A stretch of DNA of 64,000 nucleotides, taken from positions 1 through 64,000 of the forward strand of contig JAJEKV010000549.1 in the NCBI GenBank assembly GCA_021234155.1, read 5' to 3'. Source of the stretch: Isoetes taiwanensis. Lineage: Eukaryota > Streptophyta > Lycopodiopsida > Isoetales > Isoetaceae. Shown piece after piece: positions 37,641 through 49,086 of this stretch. Both the position numbers and the translations under genes were made by a program. Under the pieces are notes generated by a model. The model had not been told where the DNA came from and did no database searches. It saw nothing but the letters and a program-made list of their open reading frames with translations. Position 1 is the stretch's first letter; each line of letters opens with the position of its first letter.

Positions 37641-39644
37641 ATAAACAGATACTTCGGGTACTTCAAGTTAGAGATGAACTAGAGAATGGCATCAGGTATG
37701 TTACAGGCATACAAGTGGCACATTTTGCAAGCATGGGGATGTGTTCAGACCTCAATTCCTCCTCTTTCTCGTAGCCTTTTTCTTTATTCTTTGTAGATGA
37801 TTGCTAAATGTTTCTTGTCTAAGTAGAAACAAACATGAAGGTGGTAAGAGCAATCACATAGTCGCAACCTTTTTTAATCTCTTCATACATAGAGGTTATG
37901 GCCAAGACAATTAGAAAAATGAAAGAAATTTTACTGCTTCTATTGAGCTTTCTTGCAGGCAAAATCCTTTTTTTAACTGCCATGCCATTCCAATAAGATG
38001 CTTTCTGTAAAATTAGATCCAGAATGTTCTTTCCTGCTTGTTTCCTTTTACCTTTTGATGAAGTTGAGGAGACTCATTCACAATAGAACCCAGCATCTAG
38101 AGTTGAAAATGGGTCCTTTTGGAATATTTCATCTTCTAAGATAATTGTGCCATCAGCTACATCTGGTTATTGGTGAAATTTATAGGGGTTATAATTGGGT
38201 ACTACTTCTGATAATAGTCATACTGAGTTTGAACATGCAGAGAAGTGCCACGAACAGCCCCAATGTGAATCGCAATACCAACAGAGTGATTCTACAACTA
38301 GCAAATCTCTATTTACTAATTGCACGCATGATTTTCTTGGGTGCGTGACTATAACCTGCGCTGCTGAGAACTTGTGAATACCTCAACTTTTTCTGTTAAT
38401 TTCAGTCCAATGGACTTGCTTTGTGCTGCAAGTAAAACAGATATGGTTAGTGGAACTCCAGTCGTTAAAGCCAAATTGCTGTTTTGATTCTGGTGGATTA
38501 GCTATACTGTAGCACATTGTCTGTCTTGATTGGTTACTCGGGCCTATTTTTGGACTTTTCTTCATGATGCTTTAAGAGATGCACACAATTTGCAATCCTA
38601 GATATTTTCTTCATCCAAACCTGTTTTTTAATTTTGAAGACAGTCGTAGCCTCCATGAAGGCCAAACATTTCTTCCTTTATTATTCCATCAATTGGCACA
38701 AAATGGCATTTTCTGTTTGTACTTAAGATGCTGTTAAGTGTAACGACTCGTTTGTATGTTTTTGGGGATGTGCCGTTAGACTTCTTTATGCAATTTCGAT
38801 GCAACTCACTGCGTGTATACTCACTCCGTGAGCATACTAGTTTTGTCATTAAGGTGAATGCTTATTACTTATAAAGTTTTCTTGCTACCAAGCAATAATT
38901 GCAGAACATTTTGTAAGAACATCAGAACAAATAAGAAATGCTTTCTCTCTCCTTTTCCTCAATCTTTCAAAAGAAGGAAAATAATAATGATGTTTTTGTG
39001 TTAGTAGAACATGGCCAAACATTGGCAAAGAAACTGAAAATGAAGAGATAAGGTCACAAACCAATCACCTTAACAACACCACAGGGTATTTTAACAGATG
39101 AGCAAAATGTCATACACACATCCTTAAAACATGCCCCATTTAGAATACACGTAGTGTCTGCAGCATTACGTTCTAGAAAACATACCAGATCACATACCTC
39201 CTAACAAGCATTCCATTTTTATGATTTGCTACTTGTTGCATTGGATTGTGACCATTGCAGTTCATAGCTAGATTCAAGATGAAAGATGCGCTAGATTTAC
39301 ATCTTTAATTGATTAACATATGGATCGTTATTTTCAACATTCTCAATGACATGCTTCATAAGTTAAATTTAATGCTGCCTAAACCCGCCTTTCTTTATAT
39401 TTTGATGGTGTTGCAGCTTTCGAACAAGAAGACTAGACTGTTTATCACCTCTACTTTTGTTGGTCTGCTTTGATGTTATATTCATGGTGTTTGTTATTAA
39501 GCTTACTGCGGAACTGCACAACCAGATTTGAATTGCAACCAAATTTGCCTCTTCAATAGTGCATTTCTACCATAGATCTAGCAAACATTTTTAACTTCTC
39601 TGGGTTGAATCTACAGTGCACAAATTTTATTTTCTTTGGCCTCT
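37641..39644. other. Spacer without recognised gene
   Basis: AT-rich with short frames only. Nothing supports a gene or a bounded element. Confidence 0.4.
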
Positions 39645-39835
39645 GGCGTGCCTTTTTGCTAGTTATTTTTATTTTTAGCACGCCAGCCTAACCAAGCCTA
39701 CAACCTTTCTTGCAATTCTAGCCTATTCACGTAGTATGTCCACCTTATCAAACATTGATGTGGCATTAAACTTTACCGTAAGATCTTATTTTTTAAAGAT
39801 CTACAGCTAGCAAAATTTAAAAATTGGCCAAAAAT
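39645..39835. repeat. Dispersed repeat copy 3
   Basis: CTGGCGTGCCTTTTTGCTAG then TTATTTTTAGCACGCCAGCC, CTACAACCTTTCTTGC, AATTCTAGCC and TATTCACGTAG match copies 1 and 2. CTGGCGTGC and GCACGCCAG form a perfect 9-bp inverted pair around the T-rich segment. No gene first exon follows within the next 200 bp here. Confidence 0.7.
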
Positions 39836-40044
39836 AGGCACGAGGGAATAACTCCTTGCGCCAATCCATTCTTTCTGTGCCAGTGCCGCTACAAAACAAA
39901 TCGTTTGGTTCTTGTTTTTCTTAAATCGACTGTGCCCTTGCCTATGCTATATCTCGATTAGCGACCAGGTTCCTCAGATAGTCGCCCTGCACAATACAAA
40001 GCTTTTGGTTTGTCCTTTCGCGTTTGCCCATCCAATCAGTTTGC

Positions 40045-41102
40045 CATTCCTAGGATGGGTCCTATGATAGGCATATACTGGCCGATTTGTATCACATCCG
40101 ATCCGCCGAGTTGCATGCATCAATGTATCCCGCGTTAGGGAACTTTCGCATGGGAAGTGAAGTGGTGTTCTCATTGAGCTTTGTAAAACATTGAGTACAA
40201 ATAGATCCCTCACTAGGGATAGATAAATTTGGAAATATGAACTTTAAAGGCTCCGAAACTAGACAATCATCGAGAGCATGATGATACTGAAGAATACAAC
40301 ATAACAGATGGCTTTATCTGCCACTTGGTCGATGCAAAGGTGAGAAGACCCGGTGACGGCTCATCATCGGGAAGAAGAACCACGCCCTCTTAGGGTTTTG
40401 AGGAAACCCAAGCAAATAGTTGAAGCACGACCCGACGCACTATGGCAACCACAAAACGTAAACAATCCTGCAGAATCAAGGCTGAAAGAAAAATAACCCG
40501 TCAATGAGTTAGATGCCATAGGCAAGAAGACTCGGAGGCTCTAGGGCCACGCCGAGAAAGAAACAACAGTACCCAATCGGGAACCATCCGCGAATGACCA
40601 TCGCGGGAAAAAACAACCGATTAGTGCCGCCCGGAGGCTACAGGCGCCCACGCAGAAATAAATATGATCTCGGAGGCAACAGCGCCACGCCGAGAGAAAA
40701 TATGAATAATAAATATTGACTCAGAGGCGACAATGCCACACTGAGAGAAAACATGAATAAATAAAATACTAGTGCCATGCCGAGAAAGAGTAAACCAATA
40801 AGTACGCCTCAGAGGCTACAAAGCTACGCTGAGGAAATAAAGAAAGCAAATTCAAAGGATATAGAAAAGGAAATAACGAACACGATTAAATGAAAAAACC
40901 ATCAAGGGAGGGAGGGTGAGGGAAACTGATAGGATAGAGAAGAAGGAGAAATCTAGCTCAAGAGAACGCCGATGATAGAACAATGAAGAGAGGTGAATAA
41001 ATAGGAGGAGTGACAAAGGGCCCCATCCAGGAATGTCGGGTTCTATTATTGCCGCAATAGAACCGTGGCATTCCTAGGATGGGTCCTATGATAGGCATAT
41101 AC
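40045..41102. mobile_element. Non-coding element with 34-bp terminal direct repeats (family Y, copy 1)
   Basis: The block CATTCCTAGGATGGGTCCTA then TGATAGGCATATAC occurs at both ends (40,045-40,078 and 41,069-41,102). Inside, a TTAGGGTTTTGAGGAAACCC stretch (about 40,390) resembles TTAGGGTTTTCGAGGAAAAA in the element at 51.06-52.1 kb, and the terminal CATTCYTAGRATGGG motif is shared too. An array of short hairpins lies at 40.5-40.83 kb. No coding frame is supported. A mobile nature is inferred from the shared structure. Confidence 0.45.
40531..40834. repeat. Array of short hairpin repeats with paired base changes
   Basis: About five units of roughly 26 bp, each a potential stem-loop. Stems are CTCGG/CCGAG (40,531-40,556), CTCGG/CCGAG (40,669-40,695), CTCAG/CTGAG (40,720-40,745) and CCTCAG/CTGAGG (40,807-40,834). 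A weaker unit lies at about 40,627 and a half unit at 40,771. The shared core is GAGGC-x(4-6)-G-C-C-A-C. Spacers are A-rich. Confidence 0.6.
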
Positions 41103-41384
41103 CGCCGATAGAAGAGGAACAAACTCAAAAACTACTCAGCATGGAAACTGAAAAGAAGAGAAGCTAAAGAGAATATATAGTATAAAGAAAGGGAGAAACG
41201 AGTCTACAAGGTCACTGAAAACGAATGCATAGACAAGGCTGACGACAATCAGAGTAAAACGAAGGAAGAGAAAACTAAGAAAAATGGAGGAAAAAGGGGG
41301 TAAAAAGAAGACAGAGACAAAAGAACAATGAAGAAGCAGAAAGAGCAAGTAATGCCGGAATGCAAACAATGGGATGAATAAAAC

Positions 41385-42021
41385 ATGAAGGAGAACACGA
41401 TGGAGGAAGGCTATGAGAGACGGAAACGGGAACATAAGACTGAAGAAGACAATGGAATAGTGCAGCAAGAGACGAGGGAAGGAACTTATGGGACAACAAC
41501 AGACAGAGTCACGAACATGATGTCAACATCAAAGTACCGATCTCAAATGACTAATGTACCAATAAATACTACACTAACAAAGATACTATAAAAGCAAACT
41601 ATCCAAACAAGCAATAGAAAAGGAGCAAGAAGACAAAGAAACCAAAGAAGGAACCAATGTGACTAATATAGTAATAATGTCACCAGAGTGAAAAACGGAA
41701 CAATAAGCTAAAGAAATAAATTAAGGAAACAATGCAAACACAACCAAATAGAGAAAAGATATCAAATGGAGCTACCGAGATAATGAGGCGTGTATAGCAA
41801 ATGGAGCGCACCAAACCCATAATGAAGCATGTAGAATCTAATAAAAGTGATTGAAATTGTGGAATAAAGAAAGGGAGGAACGAGTCTACAAAAGGTCACT
41901 GCAACAGAATAGAATGCACAAAAGAAGCTGATGGGACACATGGAACAAGTGGAGTGAACTCACAAATAGAGACAACAAAGGAGCAATGCGAAAGACATAA
42001 CCTTAGAGCAAATAGAATATG
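41385..42021. repeat. Array subunit S, partial and diverged copy (S1)
   Basis: From about 41,385 the sequence matches the body of the S subunit (GGAGAACACGATG-GAGGAAGGC onward). It carries an extra stretch of about 90 bp (41,746-41,835) absent from other copies. It ends at the S/S junction just before GAGCATACATATGGC. It marks the left edge of the array; 41,103-41,384 is weakly similar or unrelated purine-rich sequence. Confidence 0.65.
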
Positions 42022-43171
42022 AGCATACATATGGCATCTGGCAGGGAGAGAAAAGCATAGAAATAACCAATTTCAAAAAGGAAAATCGAAATACATAACA
42101 TGAAAATAAAAAAATGAAAGGAAATATCGATCGAGACAAAGCTACCTGCGGATGCTAAGAATGAAACAAAAAGTGCAAATGCAAATCAAAGAGATGAAGC
42201 AACCTGGAGCATAGGCAATAAAATTAAAAGAGCAAATGACACCTTAAACAAAGCAATCTAAAGCAACATAATGGGGACAAATGGAACCAAACGTAATATT
42301 GAAGCCGGTGGAAAGGAGACCATTAGAAGCTAAGAAGAGAAGGAATGGAGACCAGCTAATGCAACCAACCGAAAAAGAGATGAAGTATGAACCAAAATGA
42401 AAGGACAGATGGCACATAATGAAGCAAGGAAATAGACTAAAAAAAAATTTGAATGAGTAATAAAAATAGAAACAACTCATATAGGAATAGTAAACAAAAA
42501 GGTGAAAAAATGATATAACCGAACTTGAGAGATGTAACCTAAGGAGCTAGATTGGGAGCATAAAGAGCCAAGATGAACTAGAGCAACTTGGGACAAACCC
42601 ATGGAGCAAACGTAAGGAGAAGAGGCGATAACGAGACTAAAGGAGAACACGATGTAGGAAGGCTATGAGAGACGGAAGCGGAACACAAGAATGAAGAAGA
42701 CAATGGAATAGTGCAGGAAGAGATGAGAGAAGGAACTGTAGTCACGAAGATGATGTCAACATCAAAGTAACGATCTCAAATGACTAATGTACCAATAAAT
42801 ACTACACTAACAAAGACACTATAAAAGCAAACTATCCTAACAAGCAATAGAAAAAGGAGCAAGAAGACAAAGAAACCAAAGAAGGAACCAATGTGACTAA
42901 TATAGTAATAATGTCACCCAGAGTGAAAATGGAACAATAAGCTAAAGAAATAAATTAAGGAAACAATGCAAACACAACCAAGAATCTAATAAAAGCGATT
43001 GAAATTGTGGAATAAAGAAAGGGAGGAACGAGTCTACAAAGGTCACTGCAACAAAAGTAGAATGCACAAATGAAGCTGATGGGACACATGGAACAAGTGG
43101 AGTGAATTCACAAATAGAGACAACAAAGGAGCAACGCGAAAGACATAACCTTAGAGCAAATAGAACATGAG
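42022..43171. repeat. Array subunit S2 (about 1.15 kb, purine-rich)
   Basis: Starts (T)GAGCATACATATGGCATC and ends GCAAATAGAACA. The plus strand is rich in A and G (GAAGAAG, GAGAGA runs). A 78-residue minus-strand frame is kept in copies S2, S3, S4 and S5, but the copies are near identical overall, so its conservation says nothing about selection. Confidence 0.8.
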
Positions 43172-44021
43172 CATACATTTACAATGAACAAGACCTCAAG
43201 GTTTACACATCACCACATCTCAATCCAAACATGTAACCCCAAACTTGAAACATCCCAAAAAGAACTGGAAGTTTACAAATGAGAAAGCAAGGGGCTAAGG
43301 TATATAAGAGAAAAAAAAAATGCTAAAATGGGACGAAGATCCCACATATGTGAAAAGAATGCAAAAAGAATGCATCAATCAGTAAAGAGCCAAGAGGCTT
43401 AAAACATCAAAAAATTTCAAGCTGAAAAAAAAAACTATAAAAAACGCAGATGAGCAAAATTCTCAAAGACCGATCAATAGACAATGAACAATTGTAAAAA
43501 AGATACAAAAGCCCCAAAATTTGAGGAAATGCAAGAACCAGAATGTGAACCCCATCTATTAAAAAATATATGAGCAATCATCATATCGCAACCCAAAGCC
43601 GAACAACCTCGAATATCAATCGATGCCATTCTAGTTATGGTCAATATGAATCAGTTTGAGAAAAGATAAAGCCACTCTTATGAATGGGAAGAAAGAAATG
43701 AAAGAGGTGTAGTAAGGTCTAGGGAAAAGGTGGAAGACGAGCAAGAGAAACTAAGAACTTATCACAAATCAAGAGGACACCCGGTATCCCAATGTTAGAA
43801 GGAGGAGGGGAAACCGCGCCCCAGATATTCCGGCCGTTGAACCCCCGGCCACATGGGCGGTGGATGCTCCTACCGAAACGGTGAAACATGAAGCCAACTT
43901 TTGGCAGATCGACTGCTGAAAACCCCAGGGATTAGCTATCAAGGAAAAACAACTGAGAAGAAAAGACAACCACCTCCCATGGATCCAATCAGCCGAGACA
44001 AATCCAAGAGGGGCAATCACC
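43172..44021. repeat. Array linker L, copy 1
   Basis: About 0.85 kb between S2 and the captured block, also found at 47,490-48,305 and 59,388-60,204. Its 3' end supplies the first 40 codons of the chimeric frame seen in the other copies. In this copy one extra A (GAAAACCCCAGG) breaks that frame. Confidence 0.75.
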
Positions 44022-44370
44022 GACAAGTATGTTGAATTAGCAAAGTTGGCAACAATTGTCATGGTTCAGTGCTCAAGTACAACTATCTGTGAAAGCGGAT
44101 TCAGCTATATGAATCATATCAAGGATAAATATAGGAATAGATTGCAAACAATAAGACTTGATGCTTTGTTGAGGGTTGCAGTTGAAGGTCCACTAATGGA
44201 AGCAATTGATGAATTTGATTTTGATGACTCTATCCGTCATTGGAAAGCCGGGTAAAAGTATAGATACAAGCACTAGTGCAGTCCAAACTAATGCCAATAT
44301 TGGCTCGAAAGTGACATTGAAGAAGTGGAGTGAATTTGAATGAAGTTTTGGCACTATTATAATTTACATT

Positions 44371-44583
44371 TACATTGTAAAGTCGTATCATTGTTCTTCA
44401 CTTGCCCTCAAGAGGCGCATTGATTTTTGAGGAGTTGTTGGATGTGCACTCTTATGCTTAGGCGGGGTTGCTTCACTTTCGGTGGGTCTCCGCTTATCCA
44501 TTTGAGATTTTATTCCTGTCTCTCGCATTTATACTTGTATTTGACTCTTTGATTGAATAAAGTCGGCGTCCTTCAACAAAAAA
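44371..44583 (+). mobile_element. Poly(A)-tailed retroposon insertion in block A
   Basis: An insert of about 213 bp with TTGATTGAATAAAGT (polyadenylation signal) close to an A-run at its end. The flanking target duplication is ACTATTATAATTT..., best seen in block B, where both copies read ACTATTATAATTTCTGTTA. No tRNA-like head is recognised, so it may be a LINE 3' end or a SINE. Confidence 0.75.
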
Positions 44584-44803
44584 ACTATTATAATTTCTGT
44601 TATGAAAATATTGCAGCAAATTTGTTCTTGAACTTGCTCTACTCTTTATTTGATGTCAATGGGAATATAATTTAATATAAAAAACCATCTTTCCGTTTAC
44701 ATTTTATGGTCATAGGAAAAAAAAACTTGTTGGTTTTAAAGTTACATGGAATGGTAGGCAAGATTAAGTGATTAGCAAGTTCTCTTTAAAGTTACACGGA
44801 AAC

Positions 44804-44930
44804 CCACAGACACAATGTAAAGTGGTTGGGGGCAGGGCCCAACCAAGCAATGTAGTGTGGTGTGTGATCACATGTCCAGTTGGATGCTGCCTAGTGGCGT
44901 GACGTTAAAATACTATCTATCTATCTATCT
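44804..44930 (+). mobile_element. CTAT-tailed SINE-like insertion in block A
   Basis: About 127 bp starting CCCACAGACACAATG and ending GTGGCGTGACGTTAAAATA then CTATCTATC. It is flanked by TTTAAAGTTACA(C)GGAAA and TTTAAAGTTACAGGAAA, a target duplication of about 17 bp. Absent from 27.2 kb; present in all three captured blocks. Confidence 0.8.
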
Positions 44931-45823
44931 TTTAAAGTTACAGGAAATTTTCCCTTTGGTACTAAAAAGTTTCTAAAATCCTGTCGAGAACTAATTAGCT
45001 TGTTTCTCCTTCCAGCAGGTATGTCGGCGAGATTTAAGAGGCAAGTGTCTACCATGTTTAGTGGAATACGAGATTCCACTAAGTTCTCTCGTATAATCAT
45101 GAGATTCTATCGAGATTTTCTGAGTTTCTCTTGAACCCAATGGCAAGAAATTCCCTAAGATTCTATTAGATTCCACCAGGTTCCCTCACATTCTATGTAG
45201 ATTCACTAAGATTCTCCCATATTCCCTCAAGATTTGTGAGAGAGATTTTCTAAGTTTCTCTTGAATACAATGGCGAGGTGTCCCGCAGATATGATGCCAA
45301 AGCATTGCTTTTGAAATTTTCTCATCAAGAGAAACATGATAGCTTGAGTTTTATTGCAATCAAATGCCAACACCATGAGCTACAAGCACTATCTTTATGT
45401 TGATCTACATAATAGATGTTTAAATAAAATTAAAAATTGTTTCAACCGATTAAAATTATGCTCGAGGTTATTTCAAAACTTTGTGGTTTACGCCTTTGAA
45501 CGAGCCTAATTACCATGTAATCTACAACAAAAACAAGAGACTTTGAGAGACATCGGTGGCCATATATATCATCTTCAATGGACAATTGTGTGAACAATTC
45601 TATTTTATTGTTTACTATCATAAACTCCAAAGTAATCACCCGACACAAAACATGAAAAGAGTATTCGTCTTCTCCAACTTCAAATACTCACGGTACCGAC
45701 CTGAAATGTCACAATATCCACAGAAAGTATGTTTAATTGTGTAAACTTGGACATATGCAATCATGTTTGGGCTGACAGGTTCCAAACGTATAATCATTCA
45801 AATATTCATAAGGGTATTCATAA

Positions 45824-46134
45824 TCACAACAATTTGCCCTTCTTAATATCCTCAGAACCTGCTTTCCGAGGGGGGTCTTTAAGTGTCTTAAACATCCAGT
45901 CCATCCAAATTGTGTAGTGGCCATAATTGTGCCGGTAAGTAGTATGATGAATAGTATGGTAAGTCGCACCCATAAGCGGCCAAACTTAAGCCATCGATAC
46001 CATGTATGTTAGTCGCCCGCAGATCCCTTCCATAAACGAGCAATCTTGGATCAAGAGATGCATGGGTACTAGAAACAATGATATAACATGCGGAATGGCT
46101 TGTAATATACCATCAATTGGGTGGAAGGCCAGCC
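45824..46134 (-). pseudogene. Sterol C5-desaturase exon 3 relic, copy A
   Basis: Matches exon 3 of the gene at 28.1-29.7 kb. The minus frame at the 3' half still reads [17 protein letters not shown]-like sequence (TGTIMATT in the shadow frame). Single-base changes near the CTG/CAG motifs at about 45,975-46,050 break the frame. No exons 1 or 2 nearby. Confidence 0.8.
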
Positions 46135-46338
46135 CTGCAGAAGAAGTAACATTTACATTTAACTATTGGAAGATTTGATGATGATATATCAAATGATGTT
46201 ATAAATGTGCCCTCCTTAATGACAAATTCACTAAACAACATTTTCAGAGTAGTAATCTGAAATCTCGGGTCAAAATGCAAGCCTTAAGCCTTTTCCTTTA
46301 AAGACTTGCATATGTCCAAAATTGCAGCATAAGAATAT

Positions 46339-47489
46339 GAGCATACATATGGCATCTGGCAGGGAGAGAAAAGCATAGAAATAACCAATTTCAAAAAGGA
46401 AAATCGAAATACATAACATGAAAATAAAAAAATGAAAGGAAATACGATCGAGACAAAAGCTACGCTGCAGATGCTAAGAATGAAACAAAAGTGCAAATGC
46501 AAATCAAGAGAGATGAAGCAACTGGAGCATAGGCAATAAAAATTAAAAGAGCAAATGACACCTTAAACAAAGCAATCTAAAGCAACATAATGGGGACAAA
46601 TGGAACCAAACGTAATATTGAAGCCAGTGGAAAGGAGACCATTAGAAGCTAAGAAGAGAAGGAATGGAGACCTGGCTAATGCAACCGGGGCGAAAAAGAG
46701 ATGAAGTATGAACCAAAAATGAAAGGACAGATGGCACATAATGAAGCAAGGAAATAGACTAAAAAAGGACCTGAATGAGTAAAAAAATAGAAACAACTCA
46801 TATAGGAATAGTAAAAAAAAGGTGAAAAAATGATATAACTGAACTTGAGAGATGTAACCTAAGGAGCTAGATTGGGAGCATAAAGAGCCAAGATGAACTA
46901 GAGCAACTTGGGACAAACCCATGGAGCAAACGTAAGGAGAAGAGGCGATAACGAGACTAAAGGAGAACACGATGTAGGAAGGCTATGAGAGACGGAAACG
47001 GGAACACAAGAATGAAGAAGACAATGGAATAGTGCAGTAAGAGATGAGAGAAGGAACTGTAGTCACGAAGATGATGTCAACATCAAAGTAACGATCTCAA
47101 ATGACTAATGTACCAATAAATACTACACTAACAAAGACACTATAAAAGCAAACTATCCTAACAAGCAATAGAAAAAGGAGCAAGAAGACAAAGAAACCAA
47201 AGAAGGAACCAATGTGACTAATATAGTAATAATGTCACCAGAGTGAAAATGGAACAATAAGCTAAAGAAATAAATTAAGGAAACAATGCAAACACAACCA
47301 AGAATCTAATAAAAGCGATTGAAATTGTGGAATAAAGAAAGGGAGGAACGAGTCTACAAAGGTCACTGCAACAAAAGTAGAATGCACAAATGAAGCTGAT
47401 GGGACACATGGAACAAGTGGAGTGAATTCACAAATAGAGACAACAAAGGAGCAACGCGAAAGACATAACCTTAGAGCAAATAGAACATG
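46339..47489. repeat. Array subunit S3
   Basis: Near-identical to S2 along its whole length. Differences are small indels such as AACCGGGGCG against AACCAACCG at 46,684. Confidence 0.85.
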
Positions 47490-48305
47490 AGCATACATTT
47501 ACACGGCACCTCTGCGTTTACACATCACCACATCTCAATCCAAACATGTAACCCCAAACTTGAAACATCCCAAAAAAGAACTCAGTTTACAACAGAAAGC
47601 AAGGGGCTAAGGTATATAAGAGAAAAATGCTAAAATGGACGTAAGATCCCACATATGTGAAAAGAATGCAAAAAGAATGCATCAACTGTAGGCGTAAAAC
47701 ATCAAAAAATTTCAAGCTGAAAAAAACTATAAAACGCAGATGAGCAAAATTCTCAAAGACCGATCAATAGACAATGAACAATTGTAAAAAAGATACAAAA
47801 AGCCCCAAAATTTGAGGAAATGCAAGAACCGTAATGTGAACCCCATCTATTAAAATATATGAGCAATCATCATACTGCAACCCAAAGCCAGAACAACCTC
47901 GAATATCAATCGATGCCATTCTAGTTATGGTCAATATGAATCAGTTTGAGAAAAGATAAAGCCACTCTTATGAATACGGAAGAAATGAAAGAGGTGTAGT
48001 AAGGTCTAGGGAAAAGGTGGAAGACGAGCAAGAGAAACTAAGAACTTATCACAAATCAAGAGGACACCCGGTATCCCAATGTTAGAAGGAGGAAACCCGT
48101 GCCCCGCAGATTCCGGGCCGTTGAACTCGCGCCGACAAAGCGGTGGATGCTCCGGCCTGGAAACGGTGAAACATGAAGCCAACTTTTGGCAGATCGACTG
48201 CTGAAACCCCAGGGATTAGCTATCAAGGAAAAACAACTGAGAAGAAAAGACAACCACCTCCCATGGATCCAATCAGCCGAGACAAATCCAAGAGGGGCAA
48301 TCACC
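47490..48305. repeat. Array linker L, copy 2
   Basis: Matches 43,172-44,021 with small indels. The 40 linker codons of the chimeric frame are intact here. Confidence 0.8.
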
Positions 48306-48560
48306 GACAAGTATGTTGAATTAGCAAAGTTGGCAACAATTGTCATGGTTCAGTGCTCAAGTACAACTATCTGTGAAAGCGGATTCAGCTATATGAATCA
48401 TATCAAGGATAAATATAGGAATAGATTGCAAACAATAAGACTTGATGCTTTGTTGAGGGTTGCAGTTGAAGGTCCACTAATGGAAGCAATTGATGAATTT
48501 GATTTTGATGACTCTATCCGTCATTGGAAAGCCGGTAAAAAGTATAGATACAAGCACTAG
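48186..48560 (+). CDS. Chimeric 124-residue frame: linker peptide fused to hAT dimerisation domain (copy B)
   Basis: The ATG at 48,186 starts 40 residues from the array linker (MADRLLKPQGLAIKEKQLRR ...). From DKYVELAKLATIVMVQCSS the frame continues, without a break, into the hAT C-terminal dimerisation region with ICESGFSYMNHIKDKYRNRL and the hAT catalytic Glu, ending KYRYKH. It lacks the RNase H-like core, so it cannot transpose DNA. A protein of this kind could at most bind or dimerise with hAT transposases. No promoter is recognised. It may be fortuitous, but the same frame, with identical sequence, is open at 60,085-60,459. Confidence 0.4.
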   Translation: MADRLLKPQGLAIKEKQLRRKDNHLPWIQSAETNPRGAITDKYVELAKLATIVMVQCSSTTICESGFSYMNHIKDKYRNRLQTIRLDALLRVAVEGPLMEAIDEFDFDDSIRHWKAGKKYRYKH

Positions 48561-48656
48561 TGCAGTCCAAACTAATGCCAATATTGGCTCTGAAAGTGAC
48601 ATTGAAGAAGTGGAGTGAATTTGAATGAAGTTTTGGCACTATTATAATTTCTGTTA

Positions 48657-48867
48657 CATTGTAAAGTCGTATCATTGTTCTTCACTTGCCCCTCGCAAGA
48701 GGCGATTGATTTTTGAGGAGTTGTTGGATGTGCACTCTTATGCTTAGGCAGGTTGCTTCACTCGGTGGGTCTCCGCTTATCCGCTGAGATTTTATTCCTG
48801 TCTCTGCATTTATACTTGTATTTGACTCTTTGATTGAATAAAGTCTGACGTCCTTCAACAAAAAAAA
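48657..48867 (+). mobile_element. Poly(A)-tailed retroposon insertion in block B, exact target duplication
   Basis: The clearest copy. The target duplication ACTATTATAATTTCTGTTA (19 bp) sits at 48,638-48,656 and 48,868-48,886. The insert ends in a run of A after CCTTCAAC, with AATAAAG upstream. These are the marks of target-primed reverse transcription. Confidence 0.85.
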
Positions 48868-49086
48868 ACTATTATAATTTCTGTTATGAAAATATTGCAG
48901 CAAATTTGTTCTTGAACTTGCTCTACTCTTTATTTGATGTCAATGGGAATATAATTTAATATAAAAAACCATGTTTCCGTTTACATTTTATGGTCATAGG
49001 AAAAAAAAACTTGTTGGTTTTAAAGTTACATGGAATGGTAGGCAAGATTAAGTGATTAGCAAGTTCTCTTTAAAGTTACACGGAAA

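Larger units (their letters stand above)
44022..46327. repeat. Captured block A (hAT 3' end, spacer, sterol-desaturase exon 3)
   Basis: Colinear with 26,654-28,589 with abrupt ends. The hAT C-terminal part lies at 44,022-44,336 on the plus strand. The sterol-desaturase exon 3 relic lies at 45,824-46,134 on the minus strand. It contains two small insertions with target duplications (see separate entries). Both gene parts are frame-damaged. Confidence 0.88.

Noticed and set aside
35478-39700. Helitron 3' end suggested by a hairpin and a CTAG(T) in the dispersed repeat
   Set aside because: The CTAGT and hairpin are not in the right order and spacing in all three copies, and no 5' TC end was found.
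40531-40834. CRISPR-like array
   Set aside because: Repeats are short, diverged hairpins with irregular spacing in a plant genome; spacers are not unique fixed-length sequences.
41136-41468. Minus-strand 110-residue Phe/Leu/Ser-rich frame
   Set aside because: Shadow of purine-rich plus-strand sequence; low complexity, no family resemblance.
42942-43178. A 78-residue minus-strand frame kept in four S subunits (also at 47.3, 59.2 and 63.2 kb)
   Set aside because: All S copies are near identical throughout, so an open frame is kept by recent common origin. The product is Phe/Leu/Ser-rich, as expected from the antisense of A/G-rich DNA, and has no motif.
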